NCBI RefSeq assembly: GCF_002723935.1
Contig: NZ_BEWM01000003.1
Coordinates: 1 to 64,000, forward strand
Source: Gluconobacter cerinus
GTDB lineage: Bacteria > Pseudomonadota > Alphaproteobacteria > Acetobacterales > Acetobacteraceae
Length of the DNA: 64,000 nucleotides
Direction of reading: 5' to 3'
Position 1 is the stretch's first letter; every line of letters begins with the position of its first letter. The notes beneath the pieces are model-generated. The model worked only from the letters and a program-made list of their open reading frames with translations, searched no databases and was not told the DNA's origin. This document shows, piece after piece, positions 1 through 8,787 of the stretch. Both the position numbers and the translations under genes were made by a program.

Positions 1-452
1 ATAACAAGAGACGAACCGTCAGCATCCAACAGAGCCGGACGACCGTCGTTACCCTTCAAAGATACAAAAGTTGAATAAACTTCAGCTTTGGCCGTTCCGT
101 CGCTGCCTGCAAAAATGTTGGGAAGATCCCCAGAGTCATTTTCTCCGGCATTGAGCAGCCCATGCGTGACTGGTTTTGTGGTGTGCACATGCGAGCCTGC
201 GCTGGTAAACGCAGGTGCGCTACAATTTCCTTTTTCATGAAAATGCATGCCATGCCAGCCAGGTGTCAGTCCACTGACTTCAATGTGGAGCACAACGCCT
301 CTTGGAGCCTCAGTAATCTGTGCAGTGCCAACCGTTTTTCCGTCAGTTCCTGTGAGGGATGCGGTAGCTGTCTCTGCTGAGAATGCTAGTGAAGGCGTAA
401 GAGCTATTGATCCCGCTACAAATGCGAGACGCTTTAAGCGTGCGAAAGTCAT
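1..452 (-). CDS. sodC: Periplasmic Cu/Zn superoxide dismutase (3' end outside window)
   Basis: Dismutates superoxide to peroxide and oxygen in the periplasm. About 150 codons are visible from the ATG at 452. The N-terminus MTFARLKRLAFVAGSIALTP followed by SLAFSA is a signal peptide. The metal-binding segment GMHFHEKGNCSAP and the further histidines in SAGSHVHTT and THGLLNAGENDSGDLPN match the Cu/Zn SOD fold, including the copper-ligand HxH and the GDLPN zinc-loop pattern. The gene runs off the left edge, so the C-terminal ligands and active-site Arg cannot be checked. It is divergent from the MFS gene at 815. The Shine-Dalgarno sequence is weak (GAAAGA). Confidence 0.9.
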   Translation of the reverse strand, partial: MTFARLKRLAFVAGSIALTPSLAFSAETATASLTGTDGKTVGTAQITEAPRGVVLHIEVSGLTPGWHGMHFHEKGNCSAPAFTSAGSHVHTTKPVTHGLLNAGENDSGDLPNIFAGSDGTAKAEVYSTFVSLKGNDGRPALLDADGSSLV

Positions 453-814
453 TGAAGTCTTTCTCCGGTCTGTAGATCGTTAGAACCATCTTATGACATG
501 ATTGGTTGGTAGTGGATTTTGTCGCAACTGCGACGCAATAGCAATAAGCGCATTTCATGCGCCCCGACATATCCGAGAGAACGCTAACCATTATCCCGCA
601 ATGCGACGTTCACATTGTCATGAGTTACAAAATTTCGGATGTGAGGCTGGTCGGCTACAGCCGATAAGTACTTTTATTATGTAACATAATGTTGGTAACG
701 AGAGAAAAAAGAACCTTAAGTGAACTTCATTTCTTTCGTTTTGTTTTGGAAGAAAGCATGGCAGAAGGCGCGCTTGCGTAACGCGATTAATGCTGCACTG
801 TATTCAGGGAAATT
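453..814. other. Divergent intergenic region, sodC / MFS exporter
   Basis: 362 bases without a convincing gene. It holds a perfect inverted repeat at 676-690 (listed separately), a short GCGCAT/ATGCGC hairpin near 547-562 and an imperfect TCGGC/GCCGA hairpin near 652-664. Both flanking genes are read outward, so their promoters should lie here. I could not assign -35/-10 boxes with confidence. Confidence 0.5.
676..690. promoter_or_regulatory. Perfect inverted repeat, possible operator
   Basis: ATTATGT-A-ACATAAT is a perfect 7-bp inverted repeat around one central base, 125 bp upstream of the MFS exporter start. Short AT-rich palindromes like this are typical binding sites for dimeric repressors such as MarR or TetR types. 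No such regulator gene is adjacent, so the bound protein is unknown. Confidence 0.4.
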
Positions 815-2017
815 ATGCTTTTCAAAACTCTCCCCAAGCAGACCATTATTGGTTTGTGCGCACTATTCGCGTGCACGTTCACGGCACTGACAAGTGAAGT
901 GGCACCTGTCGGTCTACTGATCGATATGGCGCAGGGTTTTAGCATTTCAGAAGGGCAGGCAGGACTGGCTGTAAGTGCTTTTGCTCTTATGGTTGCTTTG
1001 GGTGCAGTGCCTCTGACCATCCTGACGGCAAAGGTTGACCGTAAGAAACTCATGCTCCTTTCATTGGGAGGATATGTTCTTTCCAATTTGATTGCAGCGG
1101 TTGCTCCGACATTTCTCGTTTTATGTGCTGGGCGTGCTATCGGCGGAATCGCGCACGCCCTGCTAATGTCAATTGTTTCTGCCTATGCTGCCCGGCTTGT
1201 CCCGCCCAAGATGACGGGAAGAGCTATTTCGTTTGTATACGGTGGGACGTCTCTCGGCTCCATTTTAGGTGTGCCTGGGGCAGCGGCCATTGGCCATTTT
1301 GCAAGCTGGCGTATTGCCATGCTTGTGATGACTGGTATTGCCGTCCTGCTGACGGTTTGCATTGCTGTTTTCCTGCCGCCAGTCGTAACGTCTGGAGATG
1401 CCAGCACGAACCTGCCATCGGTGGGGTCACGCAAGGCTATGAAGATCTTTCTCATAGTTGTGGCCATTGATGCGATCTTTTTCGTAGCTCACAACATGCT
1501 TTATACTTATGTTACACCACTTCTTCTGGCGCATGGTCTGCCCAAAAGTGCTCTGAGTATCGCTCTCTTGTTGACAGGTGCCGTGAGTATTCTAGGGCTA
1601 TGGGGGGCGGGTCAGATTGTTGATCGTTGGCCAGCTGCGGGCATGTTGGCAGGCGGAATGGCCATGCTTATCGGAATGGGCCTCATGTATGGTCACATTC
1701 TGTCTGGCTGGGGTTCTGTTGCATCTGTTGCGCTTTGGTGTACCGGCTATTCAGCACTCATTCCATTTGTGATGTCCGGCGCAATTCGTGCGAGAGCGAC
1801 ACGCCCGGATGTGGCGGGAGCAGCGATCAACGGCGGGAGCAATCTTGGGATTTTGCTTGGATCGGCACTTGGTGGTCAGGTGCTAACCTGGAGTGGGTTC
1901 GGCGTTCTAACGCCAATTGCCATTGTCATTACGCTAACCGCTATCCTTCTGGCGATTTTTAATCCAGAGGCATTTCCAAGAATACTGAACTCTTCAGAAG
2001 AAGAAGCTGCTTCCTGA
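815..2017 (+). CDS. MFS drug/metabolite exporter, DHA1 type
   Basis: A 400-residue inner-membrane protein of about twelve hydrophobic segments. The N-terminal half has features of the 12-TM drug:H+ antiporter branch of the major facilitator superfamily (AraJ/YdhP-like): the TM1 segment LTSEVAPVGLL, TAKVDRKKLM in the loop after TM2 (the motif-A position), and GRAIGGIAHALLMSIV in TM4. It probably exports a sugar, purine or drug-like molecule; the substrate cannot be read from sequence. The ATG at 815 follows AGGGAAATT, a usable ribosome site. The gene is monocistronic, ends at a strong terminator (2028-2062), and has a palindromic candidate operator upstream at 676-690. Confidence 0.88.
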   Translation: MLFKTLPKQTIIGLCALFACTFTALTSEVAPVGLLIDMAQGFSISEGQAGLAVSAFALMVALGAVPLTILTAKVDRKKLMLLSLGGYVLSNLIAAVAPTFLVLCAGRAIGGIAHALLMSIVSAYAARLVPPKMTGRAISFVYGGTSLGSILGVPGAAAIGHFASWRIAMLVMTGIAVLLTVCIAVFLPPVVTSGDASTNLPSVGSRKAMKIFLIVVAIDAIFFVAHNMLYTYVTPLLLAHGLPKSALSIALLLTGAVSILGLWGAGQIVDRWPAAGMLAGGMAMLIGMGLMYGHILSGWGSVASVALWCTGYSALIPFVMSGAIRARATRPDVAGAAINGGSNLGILLGSALGGQVLTWSGFGVLTPIAIVITLTAILLAIFNPEAFPRILNSSEEEAAS

Positions 2018-2027
2018 CAATGAGAAA

Positions 2028-2062
2028 GGGCCCCCGGATAGACATCCGGGGGCCCTTTTTTT
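2028..2062 (+). terminator. Strong Rho-independent terminator
   Basis: A perfect 12-bp stem, GGGCCCCCGGAT (2028-2039) with ATCCGGGGGCCC (2044-2055), loop AGAC, followed by seven T residues. It ends the MFS transcript and lies between two convergent genes. Confidence 0.93.
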
Positions 2063-2092
2063 ATTTATCCAGTCTCGGTGTACCGAAGCTGA

Positions 2093-4567
2093 TCAGAATG
2101 ATGTGGACAGTGTGCCCATCATCGCGAATGGCGGCATGATATAATAGGTCGGTGCCGTGTCTGCGCCGATCTTGTGGCCATAGACACCCGTTGTCGCCCG
2201 GGCATTATTCGAGAAGTAATAGACGCCACCCAGCTTGTACTGGCTGGTTAGGTTGGTGAAGTTCAGCTTGAATGTCGGGGACTGTGCAATGAAGAACTTT
2301 GGCAGATGATAGCCAAGCGTCAGGGAGTCCGAGAAGTAAGACGGCATGTACTGATCGTTCATGAAGGATGATGCCTGCTTGGACGTGTAGTGCACGCTGG
2401 CATTCATGAAGAACGGGCCTTCATTATAGGTCAGGCCAACGCTGCCTGAGAACTTCGGAGACATGACGGCTGTCTTGCCCTTGGTCCGTAGATAGTCAAC
2501 GGAGCCATCGTCTGCCGTGGTCTGCAGGTTGTTGTCCATCGTTGTGTGCAGGTATTCGAATGCGAAATACGGGCTGAAACGATGGAACAGTGGACGGGTG
2601 GACAGCATGACATCCACGCCGCGGATTGTTTCACCACCTGCGTTGATGGTCTGGCTGACCTGAACGTCATTGCTGAACATGTTAACGGACAGCAGACGGT
2701 TAGAGACGTTCATGTTGAAGAAGCTGATATCAGCCAGGAACAGATCGTCGCTGTAACGATAGCCCAGTTCTTCCTTGATCGAGTACTGCGGCTTTGCCCC
2801 TGCACCTGATGTTGTCATTTTGCCCGTGCTGGTGCTGTAGCGCGAGATCATGTTGATCGGGGAGGGTGCACGGAAATCGCCTTCAGCATTGATGTAAAGC
2901 TGATGATGAGGGGCGAAATTGTACGACCAGGAAAAGCGCGGCGTCGGCGAGACATAGGTGTGATTGGTGTGGCTGGCCGTGCTGGGCAGGTAGTCCTGAC
3001 CTTCCAGCGTCATGGACGTCACCTTGATGCCGGCTGTGATGTTCATCTTGCGGTTCAGCAGGTGGACCGTGTCTTCCAGGAAGCCCGAGTTCAGGCTGTA
3101 AGACCCTAGGTAGTCAACGGAATTGTAAATGCTGCCGCTGGTTGTACGGTAATAGGACGACTTGTCCGTGTCAGACGGCTGCGCACCCGTTGTCTGGTTC
3201 ATCTTGGACATAGGCGTCTTCAGGGAATAACGATATTCCTCGTGCCAGTAGCCGATTTGACCGTCGTTATTCTCGGAGTGCCAACCCAGTGCAGCAACAA
3301 CGCCGCCCTGCTGGGTCACGGACATGGAGTTTGTGGAGACTGCGGCACGCGTTGCCGTGCTGATTTTGCCGTCGCCGTTCAGGTCAACCCGCTGAAGCGC
3401 TGATCCGGCATAAGTATAGCCTTCCTGCAAACGGGATGCACTGTTCAACGTAATGTCGGAGCGCTCGTAGTATGGTGAGATGTTCAGCGTGAAGGTGTTG
3501 TTCAGCGCAAACTTCATCGGCATGGAGATGTAGAACTGGTCCTTGTCCGTACCGTGCACGCCATAATAGCTGCTCGGAGACGTGGCGCTGAACTGGGCAT
3601 TGTAGCTCAGAGGCGTGGAGACCGGACGTCCATGCTTGTCGTTCTGGAAGTTGGCCAGTGTCGGATAGCGGTTCAGGTAGTAGTGTGAGTGGTTGTAACC
3701 GGCGAACAGATCAATGGAGCTCCGGTTGCCAATCAGCTTCTGGGCACGGAAATCCATATGCTTGCGATCGCTGTCGCCCGACCCGCGCCATGCATCGGAG
3801 TGGGTGTTGGAAAACGACGCGTAGCTTGTGATTCCGGTATGCCCGATTTCACCGGAGTCCACACGGATGAAGCCTCGTGTGCGGTTAAAGGACCCGTAGC
3901 TGCCGGACACCAGGCCGCCAAATTTCTTGGAGGGTGCGCGCGTGGTGATGCTCAGGGCGCCTGCGCCCGCTGAAGTCACCGGATCTTCCACGGAGATGGA
4001 GCCTGGGCTCATGCTCTCGGCAGAGATGTTGTTGCTGTCGATGTAGTTCTGGACGAAGTTTGAGGCCGATGACGTGCCGCCGTTTGCAATCGGCATGCCA
4101 TTCAGCATGATGCCGATATCGTTGTCATACAGACCGCGGCTCTGCATGGAGCCGCCTTCATTGCCGCTCGGGTCCGGCGTCGTGATGTTCACGCTCGGCA
4201 GATTGGCAATCAGGTCGAGCGGGCTGCTCGTCGGGCTCTGCATTTCGATATAGTTCTGCGTCACGGTCTGTACAGCGCGGGATGCTGTCTCGGCGCGCAT
4301 CATGCCTCCGCCAGGCTGATGATGTGTTCCTGTGACGCTGATGGACTCTTTGCCTGCTTCGACTTCTGTGCGTGCTGCGTGCGCACGGTGCTTCGTAGGC
4401 TCTGTTGTCGCAGATGTTGCGGCATAGGCCGTTGGAACAGTCACGGAAAGACCGCTCAGAAACGTAGCTGCCGCAAGAGCTTTCTTTCCCGGCCCGAAAA
4501 GAGCGTTAAGCGGAACGGACATTCCGGAACGGCTGGAGCGACTGGGAGAGAAAGTACAGGAAGACAT
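2093..4567 (-). CDS. TonB-dependent outer membrane receptor
   Basis: An 824-residue protein. A long N-terminal leader (hydrophobic LAAATFLSGLSVTVP, cleavage likely after AYA near residue 49) is followed by a plug domain (about 100-240: VTQNYIEMQSPTSSPLDLIANLPSVNI, QSRGLYDNDIGIMLNGMPI) and a beta-barrel ending in the typical C-terminal aromatic residue (LSTSF). The plug has the receptor hallmarks but there is no N-terminal STN domain, so surface signalling to a sigma/anti-sigma pair is unlikely. The ligand is unknown. It is monocistronic and convergent with the MFS gene. The ribosome site is weak, and an internal Met at residue 16 is an alternative start. Confidence 0.9.
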   Translation of the reverse strand: MSSCTFSPSRSSRSGMSVPLNALFGPGKKALAAATFLSGLSVTVPTAYAATSATTEPTKHRAHAARTEVEAGKESISVTGTHHQPGGGMMRAETASRAVQTVTQNYIEMQSPTSSPLDLIANLPSVNITTPDPSGNEGGSMQSRGLYDNDIGIMLNGMPIANGGTSSASNFVQNYIDSNNISAESMSPGSISVEDPVTSAGAGALSITTRAPSKKFGGLVSGSYGSFNRTRGFIRVDSGEIGHTGITSYASFSNTHSDAWRGSGDSDRKHMDFRAQKLIGNRSSIDLFAGYNHSHYYLNRYPTLANFQNDKHGRPVSTPLSYNAQFSATSPSSYYGVHGTDKDQFYISMPMKFALNNTFTLNISPYYERSDITLNSASRLQEGYTYAGSALQRVDLNGDGKISTATRAAVSTNSMSVTQQGGVVAALGWHSENNDGQIGYWHEEYRYSLKTPMSKMNQTTGAQPSDTDKSSYYRTTSGSIYNSVDYLGSYSLNSGFLEDTVHLLNRKMNITAGIKVTSMTLEGQDYLPSTASHTNHTYVSPTPRFSWSYNFAPHHQLYINAEGDFRAPSPINMISRYSTSTGKMTTSGAGAKPQYSIKEELGYRYSDDLFLADISFFNMNVSNRLLSVNMFSNDVQVSQTINAGGETIRGVDVMLSTRPLFHRFSPYFAFEYLHTTMDNNLQTTADDGSVDYLRTKGKTAVMSPKFSGSVGLTYNEGPFFMNASVHYTSKQASSFMNDQYMPSYFSDSLTLGYHLPKFFIAQSPTFKLNFTNLTSQYKLGGVYYFSNNARATTGVYGHKIGADTAPTYYIMPPFAMMGTLSTSF

Positions 4568-4704
4568 TTCTGGAACTCATTCTGCAGGAGACTAACGCTT
4601 CGATAGCGTTATGAATTTGGTAAACGAAGATAAAGGAGAGAATTATAAGAACATTCCAAAGAAAAAATTGATAGTTTCAATTTTTGTCTGAAGGGATGCC
4701 TGTG

Positions 4705-5976
4705 TCAGGAGCGGCGTGTCAGCAAAGGCTTAGCCAAAAGCACGCTCATGAAAGAAATAATGGCCGTCAGGATCATATAAAGTGCCGGAGCATGGCTCAT
4801 CCCGCTCCATGCAATCAGCGCGGCGTTGGTCATGGGGGCGAGGCCTCCGAACAGCACCACGCCGAATGAATACCCCATCGTGAGGCCGCGTCCTCGCCGT
4901 TCGCTGGGGAAGATCTGTCCGATGAAGCCATCGAGGGCTGCAAAATAGAAAAGCCCGCTGAGATTGAAGATTAGCGGCATGAGCAAAACTGTAGCCGGAG
5001 CAATGCGGATCAACTGAAATGCAGGCAATGGCAGAAGGATTAAAAAGGCGCAGGACAGAAGCATGGGACGGATGCTGTGTGTTCTGTCAAAGCGGTCTGC
5101 CAGCTTCCAGCGCAGGGGCGTGAAAAGCAGTTGTCCGCCATAGGTCAGGAGTGGCGCAAGGGACGTGCTGATGCTCGAGAGACTATATTGGCTGCGCGCA
5201 TAATGCGGCATGTAGAGGCCAAGATAGGTGATTCCGCTTCCGAGTGCGACAGACCCCATGATGAGCGCAGTCCGCAGGATCGTGTCAGACTGGAAAAAGG
5301 GTGCCACAACAGCAGGGGCGGGCTGACGTGTTGGCGGGTTCTGACGGTTCAGGATGAGGCGTAAAATCAACCCACCCGTGCCCACAGCCGCACCAAGTCC
5401 TGTGGCGATACGAAAGGCATAGTCGTTGAATGCTGCTGTCGGGAGGCATAGGTTCAGAGCAAGGACGACAGTGGCAGCGCAGAGAGAGGCCGTAATTTGC
5501 CCGATAGCCTGCCAGCTTGCAGCACGCGCTTCATGGTGAGGCGCATGCTCGATCAGAAAAGATGTTGCGCTGCCAAATTCGCCACCAAGCGAGAAGCCAT
5601 GAATAAGCCGAGCCACCACAATCAGAACAGGTGCCGCAATGCCGATGCTGGCGTAAGATGGCGTTACGGTGAGGAGTAGACTACCTGCCGCCATGAGAAG
5701 AATGCAGATCATCATGGTGGGGACGCGCCCCCGCCGATCTGCATAATTGCCCAGTACGATAGCTCCGAGCGGGCGAGCAAGAAGCGTCAGGCCGAACGTT
5801 GCAAGAGAAAGGCCAAGCTGCGACAGCGGAAGACCCGACGGAAAAAAGGTTCGGCCAATCGAAGCGGAAAAATACGCGTAAATGACGAAGTCGTAGTACT
5901 CAATGATATTGCCAATGATCGAAGCAATAACAGCCTGATCTGGCTTTTTTTGGAACAGGGTACCCGTCTTCGCCAT
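4705..5976 (-). CDS. MFS transporter, metabolite:H+ symporter (MHS/ProP-like) family
   Basis: A 423-residue inner-membrane protein. The N-terminus ASIIGNIIEYYDFVIYAYFS followed by ASIGRTFFP is characteristic of the metabolite:H+ symporter branch of MFS, which imports dicarboxylates, citrate, betaine, proline or shikimate. The conserved loop GNYADRRGRVPT and the TM4 motif ARLIHGFSLGGEFGSATSFLIE are present. The ATG at 5976 shares one base with the stop codon of the upstream LysR gene (TGATG), so the two are translationally coupled; a TTG one codon upstream (5979) is possible but less likely. The substrate is not predictable from sequence alone. Confidence 0.88.
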   Translation of the reverse strand: MAKTGTLFQKKPDQAVIASIIGNIIEYYDFVIYAYFSASIGRTFFPSGLPLSQLGLSLATFGLTLLARPLGAIVLGNYADRRGRVPTMMICILLMAAGSLLLTVTPSYASIGIAAPVLIVVARLIHGFSLGGEFGSATSFLIEHAPHHEARAASWQAIGQITASLCAATVVLALNLCLPTAAFNDYAFRIATGLGAAVGTGGLILRLILNRQNPPTRQPAPAVVAPFFQSDTILRTALIMGSVALGSGITYLGLYMPHYARSQYSLSSISTSLAPLLTYGGQLLFTPLRWKLADRFDRTHSIRPMLLSCAFLILLPLPAFQLIRIAPATVLLMPLIFNLSGLFYFAALDGFIGQIFPSERRGRGLTMGYSFGVVLFGGLAPMTNAALIAWSGMSHAPALYMILTAIISFMSVLLAKPLLTRRS

Positions 5977-6887
5977 CAACCCTGGATGCCCCCGAGTTTC
6001 TGGATCAGGAACTGAATGAACGAACGCAGTGTCGGCGCGGTGTAGCGCTCCTTGTGATACAGAAGATAAATAGGCCGAGACGGAAGCGTATAATCCGGAA
6101 GCAGGGCCTGGAGTTTTCCGTCCCGGATATCTTCGCGCACCAGATCTGAGGGCAGCATGGCAATTCCCATGCCCGATAGCGCGGCGCGGCGCATGGCCTG
6201 CGTGTTATTGAAAAGACCCTTGCGGTGCATTTCCACCGAGACATGACCTTGCGGCCCTTCAAAATGCCATTCCCGTCGAGCCCAGTGCCAAGGTGATGCG
6301 GGGGTATAGGAAAAGGCCAGAGCGTCATGTGTGGCCAGTTGCTGAGGCGTTAGAAGCTCTTCACGGCGTGAAAGATACGCGGGAGAGGCGCAAAGCGTCA
6401 TGGTGTAGTTGGAGAGCCGACGACAGATCAGGGAGGAAGGCTCCGGCACGCCCAGCCTGATGGCGATATCGAACTTCTCATGCGTTAGATCAACGCTGCG
6501 TTCCGTCAGAACAAGATCGATATCCACGGAAGGATGCTCGTTCAAGTAATCCGCAATGCAGGGCGTGATGCTTTGTGTGCCATACGTGACCGGAGCGGTA
6601 ATTCTCAGGGTGCCAGACGGCAGACTCTGGGCGGCTTCCGCCATGCGCTCCGTTTCGTCCAACATGCTGAGAATTTTCTGGCACTTGGCGAAGTAAACGG
6701 CCCCGAATGCGGTCAGGCTCTGTCGACGCGTTGTACGTCTCAGCAGACTGGTGCCCAGTCGCTCCTCCAGCAGGCGCACGTAATTGCCCACCATTGTGGG
6801 TGAGATGCCGCATCGCTCTGCGGCAGACGTCATGCTTCCTGTTTCAACGACCGCGATAAAGGTCGTCATGGCCTGAAAAACGTTCAT
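5976..6887 (-). CDS. LysR-family transcriptional regulator
   Basis: A 303-residue regulator. An N-terminal winged helix-turn-helix (about 1-60: MNVFQAMTTFIAVVETGSMT then SAAERCGISPTMVGNYVRLLE) is followed by a type-2 periplasmic-binding-like effector domain (about 90-300). The ATG at 6887 matches the usual LysR N-terminus; an in-frame extension to 7337 is non-coding by family length and overlaps the divergent gene. It overlaps the MHS symporter by one base, suggesting that it controls that transporter. The 105-bp gap to the divergent gamma-glutamyltransferase gene would hold its operator. Confidence 0.9.
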   Translation of the reverse strand: MNVFQAMTTFIAVVETGSMTSAAERCGISPTMVGNYVRLLEERLGTSLLRRTTRRQSLTAFGAVYFAKCQKILSMLDETERMAEAAQSLPSGTLRITAPVTYGTQSITPCIADYLNEHPSVDIDLVLTERSVDLTHEKFDIAIRLGVPEPSSLICRRLSNYTMTLCASPAYLSRREELLTPQQLATHDALAFSYTPASPWHWARREWHFEGPQGHVSVEMHRKGLFNNTQAMRRAALSGMGIAMLPSDLVREDIRDGKLQALLPDYTLPSRPIYLLYHKERYTAPTLRSFIQFLIQKLGGIQG

Positions 6888-6992
6888 TGCAAACCGCAGA
6901 TTAGTAATTATCGCACCATAACAGCATTTATCGAAGAGATCGAAGACCGTAACGGTTTGACGTAGATGCTCCCGATCAGGAACTGAAGGTTG

Positions 6993-8759
6993 ATGTTTTC
7001 CATGCGTATCAGAAGTGCGGCTCTCTCCCAAAGAAAGCTTTCTGCCAGAACCCCGGTTCTTGTCGGCCTGCTTGGAGCAACGGCCCTCGGACTGAGCGCC
7101 TGTGCACATCAGCTTCAACCTGTTCAGCCTGTCTCCCAGCCCACAGTGGCCCATGATTTTATGGCTGCCACAGCCAATCCCATGGCATCCCGTGCTGCTT
7201 CTGATGTTCTGCAGAAGGGTGGAAGTGCAGTCGATGCTGCCATTGCGGCCCAGATGGTTCTTGCCGTGGTGGAGCCCCAGGCTTCCGGTCTGGGGGGTGG
7301 TTCCACCATCCTCTACTGGGACAAAGCGGCTGATCATCTAAGCTTCTTTGACGGTCTGGCCAGTGCCCCAGCCGGCATGCATCGGGACTACATGCATGAT
7401 CGTAATGGCGTCCGGATTCCGGAAGTAACATTGCAGCGGACGGGCCGTGTGGTTGGTGTTCCTGGAACCTTGCGAACGCTGGCACTTCTGCATGAGCGCT
7501 ATGGCAAGCTGCCTTGGAGCGACCTTTTCCAGCCCGCAATTTCAGCTGCCAGAGACGGCTTTCCGCTTGCCGGATATCTGCATCTTGTCCTGACCGAACG
7601 TCCGGAACTCGCGAAAGAACCGCAGTTTTCGGCATATTTTGATGCCAGCGGTCAGCCTCTGCCTAAAGGTACGATCCTGCACAATGCCGACCTGGCAGGC
7701 ACCCTTGAACATGTAGCGCACGATGGGGCGGAATACTTCTATACGGGCGCTTTTGCGAAAAAGCTGTCCGCTGCGGTTACGAGTGGCGCTTATCCCGGGG
7801 CGCTGTCTCCTGCGGATTTGAAGAACTACAAGGTGCGTGAGCGGGCTCCTCTGTGTGTTACGGCCTTTAATCGTCGCATTTGCTCCGCGGCTCCCCCGGT
7901 TGCGGGCGGACTGTCCGTTCTGCAACAGCTTGCCATTCTGGATCGTCTGAACATTGGTCAGTACAAGCCGGGCAGTGTGGAAGCTGCCCATCTGCTGCTT
8001 GAAGCCTCCCGTCTGGCCGAGGCCGATCGCCGGAAATATGCTGCGGATCCGGATTATACGCGTGTGGATACGGCAGCTATGCTTGATCCAGCGTATCTCG
8101 ATCGCCGGGCAAAGCTTGTGTCAATGGGTGAAGCGGCCAGCCGCGTGGTGGCAGGGCAACTTGCCGGGAAGCTGGCGCTTTTGCCATCGTCCGACCCGAT
8201 GACTGTGCCTGCAACAACGCATCTGTCCATCCGTGATGCATCTGGCAATGCACTGTCTTTCACAACCACGATCAATCTGAATTTCGGATCGGATATTATT
8301 GTGGATGGTGTCGTCCTGAATAATGCCATCACGAATTTTGCGTCCCATCCTTTCGTGAATGGGCAGCCTGCGGCCAATATTGCAGCACCGGGGAAGCGTC
8401 CTATCACCACCATGTCTCCAACCATCGTCTTTGGGCAGAACGGGCAGCCTGAAGTCATCGTTGGTGCGGGCGGTGGTGCCCGGATTATTGATTCCGTCGT
8501 GCAGACGCTTGTGGGCTATCTGGCGTGGGGACAAAATATCCGCACGGCTATTGAGCAGCCTCGGATTGGTGCCCAGAATCATGCCGAGGAACTGGAGCAG
8601 GGCACATCTGCCGCTGGGCTTGCTTCCGCTTTGAGTGCCATGGGGCATCACCCGAAAATTGACGTCATGAATGCCGCCGTGCAGGGCATCACCATTCATC
8701 CGGACGGCCTTACGGGATGGGGTGACCCGCACCGTGACGGCGTCGCCGTCGGTCAGTAA
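6993..8759 (+). CDS. ggt: Gamma-glutamyltransferase, lipoprotein-type signal
   Basis: An N-terminal nucleophile hydrolase that cleaves gamma-glutamyl bonds of glutathione and related compounds in the periplasm. The leader ends in LGLSACAHQ, a lipobox, so membrane anchoring through Cys is likely. Family motifs: GGSAVDAAIAAQMVLAVVEP and SGLGGGSTILYWD near the N-terminus; TTHLSIRDASGNALSFTTTI, whose Thr is the predicted autocleavage nucleophile; and the C-terminal GAGGGARIIDSVVQ. Starts at TTG 6990, ATG 6993 and ATG 7002 are all possible; the GAAGG at 6985-6989 does not decide cleanly. It is followed 28 bp later by a secreted lipase, suggesting a secreted or periplasmic hydrolase operon. Confidence 0.92.
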   Translation: MFSMRIRSAALSQRKLSARTPVLVGLLGATALGLSACAHQLQPVQPVSQPTVAHDFMAATANPMASRAASDVLQKGGSAVDAAIAAQMVLAVVEPQASGLGGGSTILYWDKAADHLSFFDGLASAPAGMHRDYMHDRNGVRIPEVTLQRTGRVVGVPGTLRTLALLHERYGKLPWSDLFQPAISAARDGFPLAGYLHLVLTERPELAKEPQFSAYFDASGQPLPKGTILHNADLAGTLEHVAHDGAEYFYTGAFAKKLSAAVTSGAYPGALSPADLKNYKVRERAPLCVTAFNRRICSAAPPVAGGLSVLQQLAILDRLNIGQYKPGSVEAAHLLLEASRLAEADRRKYAADPDYTRVDTAAMLDPAYLDRRAKLVSMGEAASRVVAGQLAGKLALLPSSDPMTVPATTHLSIRDASGNALSFTTTINLNFGSDIIVDGVVLNNAITNFASHPFVNGQPAANIAAPGKRPITTMSPTIVFGQNGQPEVIVGAGGGARIIDSVVQTLVGYLAWGQNIRTAIEQPRIGAQNHAEELEQGTSAAGLASALSAMGHHPKIDVMNAAVQGITIHPDGLTGWGDPHRDGVAVGQ

Positions 8760-8787
8760 TATCTGCCTCGATCTGCTGGAGACCACA

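Noticed and set aside
5976-7337. 453-codon version of the LysR gene
   Set aside because: The extra 150 codons overlap the divergent gamma-glutamyltransferase gene and its leader; the normal LysR start is at 6887.
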